Shown: positions 60,709 through 64,000 of the stretch, one piece after another
How the letters are laid out: every line of letters starts with the position of its first letter
Numbering within the stretch: the first letter of the stretch is position 1
Source: Bog-756 sp963769905
GTDB lineage: Bacteria > Actinomycetota > Acidimicrobiia > Acidimicrobiales > RAAP-2
DNA length: 64,000 bases
Direction: 5' to 3'
Assembly (NCBI GenBank): GCA_963769905.1
Contig: CAVYNG010000002.1
Location: 2,294,001-2,358,000 of the forward strand
Notes under the pieces: generated by a model
What the model was told of the DNA's origin: nothing
The model's database searches: none
The model's input: only the letters and a program-made list of their open reading frames with translations
Made by a program: the position numbers and the translations under genes

Positions 60709-62298
60709 ATGGCCGCGCCCGACGCACGACCCAACATCTTGCTCCTCGTCTCCGACCAGGAGCGCCAGCGATCCTGGCTGCCCGAAGGCGTCTCGCTCCC
60801 CTGGCGCGACCGCCTGCGCGCGGAGGGACTCGAGTTCACCGACTACTTCACCCACTCGAGTCCCTGCTCGCCGAGCCGGGCGAGTCTGTTCACCGGCCGC
60901 TACCTCGAGGGACACGGCGTTCGCGACAACGTGATCATGCCCGAGCACGTCGAGCTGCCGACCACGATGCCGACCCTCGGCTCCCTGCTCGAGACCGCCG
61001 GTTACCGCTCCTCCTACGTCGGCAAGTGGCACCTCTCGCACTCGCCCACCCCGAACATGGAGGCCTATGGCTTCGCGGACTGGGACGGGAACGACCGCCA
61101 CTTCATGGGCTGGGCCGGTACCGGCGTCCACTTCGACCCGATCATCGCGACCAACGCGGCCCACTGGCTGAAGGAGAACGCGCAGAGCAACGAGAAGGGC
61201 GCACGGAGGAGCGAGAAGGCCGCACGGATGAACGACTCCGGAGCGGAAGCCGGGCGGAAGCCGTGGTTCCTCACGGTCGCCTTGGTCAACCCCCACGACG
61301 TGATGTGGTTCCCGGTCGACCAGCCCGGCTACCGCGAGCGGCATCCCGCCGAGGTCGGCAAGATCCGCAAGGTGCTCGAGTCGGCCGCCTGGAAGGACGA
61401 CGACCCGCTCCCCATCTACACCGACCCCTACCCCGAGGTGTGTGACCGGCTCCCGGCCAACTTCGACGACGACCTGTTCACCAAGCCCGAGGCCCATCGC
61501 CAGTGGCGCTGGGACCAGCAACACGGGCTGTGGGGCTACATCGACCCCGCCGACACCGCGGCGTGGCTCCGCCACCTCGACTACTACGTGCACCTCCACC
61601 AGCTTGCGGATCGGAACCTGGGCACCGTCCTCGCCGCACTCGAGGAGACCGGCGCATGGGACGACACGGTCATCATCTTCACCTCGGACCACGGCGACAT
61701 GTGCGGCTCGCACGGCCTCCGTTCGAAGGGGCCTTTCGTCTACGACGAGATCATGCGGGTGCCGCTCTACGTCAAGGTCCCTGGGGTCACCGCCCCTGGC
61801 GCGGTCACCGGCGCGCTCGGTTCTCACGTCGACCTCGCGGCCACGATTTGCTCGCTCGCCGGTGTCGAGACCTCCCGTGCGAGTGGCACCGTACAGGGCA
61901 CCGACCTGGTGCCGGTGCTCGCGGATCCCTCGGCCAGCGTCCGCGACCACATCCTCTTCGCCCAGGACTCGGCCCAGACGACCGAGCTCAACCGGGTCCG
62001 CTACGCGCTGCGTGGCTTCTTCGACGGCAGGACGAAGTACGCGCGGTACTACGGGGTCGGCGGAGGCAAGCCGTCGACGGGACTCTGGGGGAAGTCGCCC
62101 GGTCGGAAGCTCTTCGACGCGGACTGCGCGTTCGACGACAACGACCACGAGTGGTACGACCACGATGCCGATCCCCACGAACTGGTCAACTTGGCCAACG
62201 ACCGCTCGCGCCGGTCGGAGCTACGCGAGCTCTACGAGCGGATGCGCGCCTACGAGGCCGACTCGTTCGTCGATCTCCCGGTCGCCGAGCACGCCTGA
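60709..62298 (+). CDS. sulfatase family protein
   Basis: A protein of about 529 residues. RPNILLLVSDQERQRSWLP, the formylglycine motif SSPCSPSRASLFTGRYLEGHGV (C-x-P-S-R), VGKWHLSHSP, and VIIFTSDHGDMCGSHGLRSKG are in canonical order. No signal peptide. I start at the ATG at 60709; a TACCGT box lies eight bases before it. The upstream in-frame extension to 60511 is non-protein-like. It would need a formylglycine-generating enzyme elsewhere. Substrate unknown. Confidence 0.92.
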   Translation: MAAPDARPNILLLVSDQERQRSWLPEGVSLPWRDRLRAEGLEFTDYFTHSSPCSPSRASLFTGRYLEGHGVRDNVIMPEHVELPTTMPTLGSLLETAGYRSSYVGKWHLSHSPTPNMEAYGFADWDGNDRHFMGWAGTGVHFDPIIATNAAHWLKENAQSNEKGARRSEKAARMNDSGAEAGRKPWFLTVALVNPHDVMWFPVDQPGYRERHPAEVGKIRKVLESAAWKDDDPLPIYTDPYPEVCDRLPANFDDDLFTKPEAHRQWRWDQQHGLWGYIDPADTAAWLRHLDYYVHLHQLADRNLGTVLAALEETGAWDDTVIIFTSDHGDMCGSHGLRSKGPFVYDEIMRVPLYVKVPGVTAPGAVTGALGSHVDLAATICSLAGVETSRASGTVQGTDLVPVLADPSASVRDHILFAQDSAQTTELNRVRYALRGFFDGRTKYARYYGVGGGKPSTGLWGKSPGRKLFDADCAFDDNDHEWYDHDADPHELVNLANDRSRRSELRELYERMRAYEADSFVDLPVAEHA

Positions 62299-62341
62299 GT
62301 CAGAGGGACTCGCCCTTCGGGGGGGCCTTTCGGTGCCGACC

Positions 62342-62470
62342 CTGGACGAAGGCCAGTGCGGGCCCTGGACGAAGATCAGTGCGGGCCCTGGACGAAGATC
62401 AGTGCGGGCCGTGGACGAAGATCAGTGCGGGCCGTGGACGAAGATCAGTGCGGGCCGTGGACGAAGACCT
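62342..62470. repeat. five to six 23-bp tandem repeats
   Basis: Units begin at 62342, 62365, 62388, 62411, 62434 and 62457 with a period of exactly 23; each contains TGGACGAAGATCAGTGCGGG (the first and last copies differ slightly). The array lies in the gap after the sulfatase gene and extends into the 3' end of the convergent GNAT gene, supplying its final residues. Confidence 0.88.
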
Positions 62471-63314
62471 GCCGCAGGTAGAGGGTGTGGAGTAGGCGAG
62501 CACGTGGCGTCAGTGCCTCGGTGCGCGCCTCGGCATGGATCAGCCGGCATCCCGACGCTCGGGCGTCCGCCAGGCGACGGCGGGTCAGGGACTGGCGGAA
62601 AAGACGTGACTGGTAGCGAGGATGAGTCGCGTCGAATCCGATCCACGCGAGGTCACCGTCGACCGCCATGGCCCCGGTGCTCACCAGCCGATGGTCGACG
62701 TAGATGCCGTAGTGACGGAAGCCCCCACAGCCCACCGTGACCGCGAACCAAGGGGCCATCGACACCGGTGTTCGCCAGGCGCCCCATGCGCGTACGTTGA
62801 GTGCGGCGACTTCCTCGGCGTTGCCTCGCGTGAGCTCGACGACCGCGACGCCGGCGGCATCGTCCTCGTGGGAGGCAGGCCCGGGCTCGTCGAGATACCT
62901 CCAGACCTTGGTCACGGACTCCGAGACCGGTTCACATCCAGCTCTTCGAAGCTGGTCGGCCAGCCCGGGCGGGGTCGCCACCGGGGCGAGCTCCACCCGG
63001 TAGCACGGCTGGCCCACCGACTTGTACCAGTCGACCATCTCGTCGACCACGTCCGAGCTGGCCGGCCCGGCCACACCGAGACCGACGACCCGGTTGACGG
63101 TGTCGGAAGGAACGCGGGTCAGCGCGGCGAGCGCCAGGTTCCCTCGATGCGAGACGACCGCGCCGAGCGGATCGTCGGGGATCCGCGCGGCAAGTTCCGC
63201 GCAACGCGACCACACCTCTGCTTCGTGCAGCTCGGTGCGCGCGGCGAGTTCCTCAGTGTGCGGCTCCGCCCAGCCGGTCCTCCCACCCGACATCGGCAGA
63301 AGCCTACGACTCAT
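62445..63314 (-). CDS. GNAT-like acetyltransferase
   Basis: A protein of about 289 residues. The N-terminal half (ELHEAEVWSRCAELAARIP, GVVSHRGNLALAALT-type segment) and the C-terminal GNAT domain VAVVELTRGNAEEVAALNVRAWG, HYGIYVDHRLVSTGAMAVDGDLAWIGFDATHPRYQSRLFRQSLTRRRLADARASGCRLIHAEA. Two tandem GNAT folds are likely. The C-terminal VFVHGPH is encoded by the 23-bp repeat, so the natural terminus may have been altered. ATG at 63314 has CGGAG upstream; an earlier ATG lies at 63404. Confidence 0.78.
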   Translation of the reverse strand: MSRRLLPMSGGRTGWAEPHTEELAARTELHEAEVWSRCAELAARIPDDPLGAVVSHRGNLALAALTRVPSDTVNRVVGLGVAGPASSDVVDEMVDWYKSVGQPCYRVELAPVATPPGLADQLRRAGCEPVSESVTKVWRYLDEPGPASHEDDAAGVAVVELTRGNAEEVAALNVRAWGAWRTPVSMAPWFAVTVGCGGFRHYGIYVDHRLVSTGAMAVDGDLAWIGFDATHPRYQSRLFRQSLTRRRLADARASGCRLIHAEARTEALTPRARLLHTLYLRQVFVHGPH

Positions 63315-63429
63315 AGGGCTACTCCGCCTCGGGTCCCCATTCGGTCCTCCTCCGGTCCTCCGTCTCCGGTCCTCCTCCGGCAATCCTGCTTCGGAAGCCT
63401 TCACGGCCCGGGGGGCTCAGACAGTCGGC

Positions 63430-64000
63430 TCATAGACACCCATAGAGCGCATCCATGAGCGCCCGATTGCGTGAGCTCTGCCAACGCGGGATCACGTGGT
63501 TCATGACGTACCCGAAGGCGACACCTGCACTCGGGTCCGCGAATCCCACCGCGCCCCCGGTCCCGAAGTGGCCGAAGCTGCCGGGATTCGGCCCGAAGGG
63601 CCGACGCGGGACGGTCGGCTTGAAACCGAGGCCGAACGTGACCTCCTCGCCGAGGACCGGGCAGTACCCCTCCGATTGCGGCGAGGTGGCCTCGGCCAGC
63701 AGGCCCGGCGAGAGGAGCCGGCCGGGCTGGAGGAGCGCAGCGTAGAGCCGGGCCACCCCGGCGGCCGTCGCATGGCCGTTGGTCGAAGGGACCTCCGCTC
63801 GCCGCCACTCGGCCGTGTTGAACACCCCCATGGACGAGTAGCCGGGCGGATTGAAGTAGCCGAGGTTCGTCATCAGCTCGTCGCCGCTCATCGAAGAGAA
63901 GTCGAGGGGCTCGGATCGAATTCCTCCTGCCCAGACCACGTCCGCGCACCGCGACAGATCGGCCGCGGGCACCCCGAAATGGAAATCGGCACCGAGCGGT
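63430..64000 (-). CDS. beta-lactamase/serine hydrolase family protein, partial
   Basis: The C-terminal 190 residues of a class C beta-lactamase-like esterase or peptidase; the 5' part runs off the window. NGHATAAGVARLYAALLQPGRLLSPGLLAEAT and FGLGFKPTVPRRPFGPNPGSFGHFGTGGAVGFADPSAGVAFGYVMNHV, with the HFG/TGG motif that replaces KTG, are diagnostic. The nucleophile SxxK motif is outside the window. Substrate unknown. Confidence 0.85.
   Translation of the reverse strand, partial: PLGADFHFGVPAADLSRCADVVWAGGIRSEPLDFSSMSGDELMTNLGYFNPPGYSSMGVFNTAEWRRAEVPSTNGHATAAGVARLYAALLQPGRLLSPGLLAEATSPQSEGYCPVLGEEVTFGLGFKPTVPRRPFGPNPGSFGHFGTGGAVGFADPSAGVAFGYVMNHVIPRWQSSRNRALMDALYGCL

Noticed and set aside
62342..62470. 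CRISPR array candidate
   Set aside because: A simple 23-bp tandem repeat without spacers; no cas genes.

Overview
The window is high-GC DNA from an actinobacterium. Supporting traits are an F420-type luciferase-like monooxygenase, a deazaflavin-dependent nitroreductase-family protein, a WhiB regulator, DUF35/thiolase pairs, an NTF2-like/P450/SDR set and many leaderless promoters. The gene mix (sulfatases, Ltp2-type thiolases, amidohydrolase) resembles environmental Acidimicrobiia-like lineages, but that placement is inference; no rRNA or ribosomal protein gene is present.

Layout. 1-10.6 kb: ordinary chromosomal catabolic genes (NTF2-like, SDR, ArsR plus SRPBCC pair, LLM monooxygenase, two tandem paralogues of unknown function, a K+ channel with an RCK domain, DHFR-like, hydrolase, amidohydrolase). 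11-20 kb: a cell-surface region with a large repeat-rich secreted protein, a SipW-type signal peptidase followed by a TasA/camelysin-like protein and a second secreted protein sharing its C-terminus, a methyltransferase broken at a poly-G tract, and a TauE-type exporter. 20-28.5 kb: a metal-receptor protein, a seven-bladed propeller fused to an SGNH domain, a sirtuin, YihY, and small membrane proteins including a 54-residue one. 28.7-40 kb: accessory genes, mostly small and singly transcribed, plus decayed pieces (frameshifted membrane protein, integrase remnant, IS3-type transposase in three frames) and an NlpC/P60-propeller secreted protein.

40,033-51,136 is an integrated element of about 11.1 kb bounded by perfect 43-bp direct repeats derived from the 3' end of tRNA-Glu(CTC). 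It carries small phage-like genes with WhiB, a divergent TetR/(NTF2-like-P450-SDR) cargo operon, a decayed IS110 transposase gene, an intact IS30 element with 22-bp inverted repeats and a 3-bp target duplication, a GNAT, an aminoglycoside-phosphotransferase-like gene and a damaged tyrosine recombinase next to the tRNA. No replication or transfer gene is visible in it.

51-64 kb: tRNA-Glu, tRNA-Gln, a phosphonatase-like hydrolase, two sulfatases, YdcF, ferredoxin and gltX, a HhH-GPD glycosylase, and a four-gene translationally coupled operon of two DUF35 and two thiolase-like proteins (CoA-ester or steroid side-chain type metabolism).

Two window-wide themes stand out. At least thirteen genes have a TANNNT- or CANNNT-type -10 box exactly six bases before the start codon with no ribosome binding site, as expected for leaderless mRNAs; two divergent promoters are built as perfect palindromes of this arrangement. 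Intergenic regions also carry several short tandem arrays of 11-23 bp units.
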